From the NCBI GenBank assembly GCA_947462425.1, contig CANHPI010000127.1, positions 1 through 7,536 of the forward strand: a stretch of 7,536 nucleotides of DNA, written 5' to 3'. Position numbers and translations under genes: made by a program. This stretch comes from Bacteroidota bacterium (GTDB taxonomy: Bacteria; Bacteroidota; Bacteroidia; B-17B0; B-17BO). Shown in pieces: positions 6,802 to 7,536 of the stretch (positions are counted from its first letter, which is position 1; each line of letters opens with the position of its first letter). A model generated the notes under the pieces. It was not told where the DNA came from and did no database searches. It saw only the letters and a program-made list of their open reading frames with translations.

Positions 6802-7536
6802 CTACAATGTTCTTAAAACCTCAATTACCTTTGTTAGCATATCATCTGTAAAATCTAAATGGGTTACAAAACGAATGGTTTGTTTTCCAAAAGCGGCTAA
6901 CTTAATATTATGGGGTTTTAATGCTTGTTCAAAACTAACAGCCGTATATTTATTTGTTAAATTAAAAATAACAATATTGGTATCAACAGGCATTACACTT
7001 TCTACATAAGGCAAGGCACTCAAAACCACACCTATTTCTTTGGCGCGCAAGTGATCTTGGTTCAATCTACTTATATTGTTATCAAGAGCATAAATACCTG
7101 CTGCAGCTAGATAACCAGCTTGTCGCATTCCTCCTCCAAATACTTTACGCACGCGACGTGCTTTTTTAATGAAAGGTTGTGTTCCTATTAATAATGAACC
7201 TATGGGTGCGCCTAATCCTTTTGATAAACAAACAGAAATAGAATCAAATTGATTTCCTATATCAGTGGTTGAATAATTATTTTCTACAATGGCATTAAAA
7301 ATACGGGCGCCATCTAAATGCAATGGCAACTTATTTTTTTCGCAAACTATTTTAATTTGTTTGATGGTTTCTAAATCATAAAAGCTCCCTCCTGCTCTAT
7401 TCACCGTATTTTCTAGGCAGACTAAAGATGTGCGCGTGAGCCAGTCGTAATCGGAATTAATGTTATCTTCAATATGTTTGGCAGTTATTCTACCTCTATC
7501 ACCTTGCATTAATTTTGCTTGTACACCAGAGTTAGA
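6802..7536 (-). CDS. ltaE: Low-specificity L-threonine aldolase, 5' end outside window
   Basis: This is a PLP-dependent fold-type I enzyme that cleaves L-threonine or L-allo-threonine to glycine and acetaldehyde in the cytoplasm. The window holds the last 244 residues and the stop; the family is about 335-345 long, so roughly 90-100 N-terminal residues are missing. The frame stays open to the window edge (SNSGVQAKL precedes an internal Met at 7507-7509), so that Met is not the start. Visible motifs are the LENT segment, LHLDGARIFNA (Asp contacting the PLP ring nitrogen) and CLSKGLGAPIGSLL, whose Lys at 7219-7221 should form the PLP Schiff base. GGGMRQAGYLAAAGIYAL and RFVTHLD follow. By hand comparison with remembered E. 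coli LtaE, the ENTHN segment reads ENTVN here and the position of His126 appears to be Trp (codon 7441-7443). It converges on the T9SS cluster and is probably unrelated to it. A related beta-eliminating lyase is the main alternative. Confidence 0.93.
   Translation of the reverse strand, partial: SNSGVQAKLMQGDRGRITAKHIEDNINSDYDWLTRTSLVCLENTVNRAGGSFYDLETIKQIKIVCEKNKLPLHLDGARIFNAIVENNYSTTDIGNQFDSISVCLSKGLGAPIGSLLIGTQPFIKKARRVRKVFGGGMRQAGYLAAAGIYALDNNISRLNQDHLRAKEIGVVLSALPYVESVMPVDTNIVIFNLTNKYTAVSFEQALKPHNIKLAAFGKQTIRFVTHLDFTDDMLTKVIEVLRTL

Noticed and set aside
7507..7509. ATG as the start of the threonine aldolase
   Set aside because: The frame continues upstream to the window edge with family-like sequence, and the PLP Lys would lie too near the N-terminus.

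Overview
The window looks like chromosomal DNA from a Bacteroidota bacterium, probably of the Flavobacteriia/Cytophagia type. The sequence is AT-rich and its genes lack clear Shine-Dalgarno sites. It carries a type IX secretion system (T9SS) cargo with a type B 'gliding-motility-associated' C-terminal domain and a PorP/SprF-family outer-membrane protein, both essentially restricted to this phylum. I cannot name the genus from sequence alone.

Layout. Positions 31-409 hold a complete RNase P RNA (rnpB), and most of its helices can be paired by eye. Twelve bases after its closing helix begins a three-gene plus-strand cluster. First is a 1256-residue secreted protein with a signal peptide, about 13 PKD-like repeats and a T9SS type B C-terminal domain (422-4192). 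One base later comes a 521-residue periplasmic protein with TPR, PD40 beta-propeller and carboxypeptidase-regulatory-like regions (4194-5759). Immediately after it comes a PorP/SprF-like protein (5762-6763), whose complete signal peptide is recovered only if translation starts at a non-canonical ATT codon. On the minus strand, converging on the cluster, lies the C-terminal three quarters of a low-specificity L-threonine aldolase (6802 to the window edge), cut off by the window end.

How the genes fit together. The three plus-strand genes read as one T9SS export cassette: an adhesin-like cargo, a periplasmic accessory protein of PorE-like architecture but without the OmpA-like peptidoglycan-binding domain, and an SprF-like outer-membrane partner. 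Type B cargo such as SprB in Flavobacterium johnsoniae depends on a linked SprF-type protein, so the cassette probably exports and retains its own adhesin. rnpB and the threonine aldolase are housekeeping neighbours with no evident functional link.

The most notable points are the ATT start, the missing OmpA domain, the near-fusion of rnpB to the adhesin gene, and signs of DNA-level duplication inside the PKD array. I see no CRISPR array, tRNA, insertion sequence or phage gene. I do not see a clearly unprecedented system.
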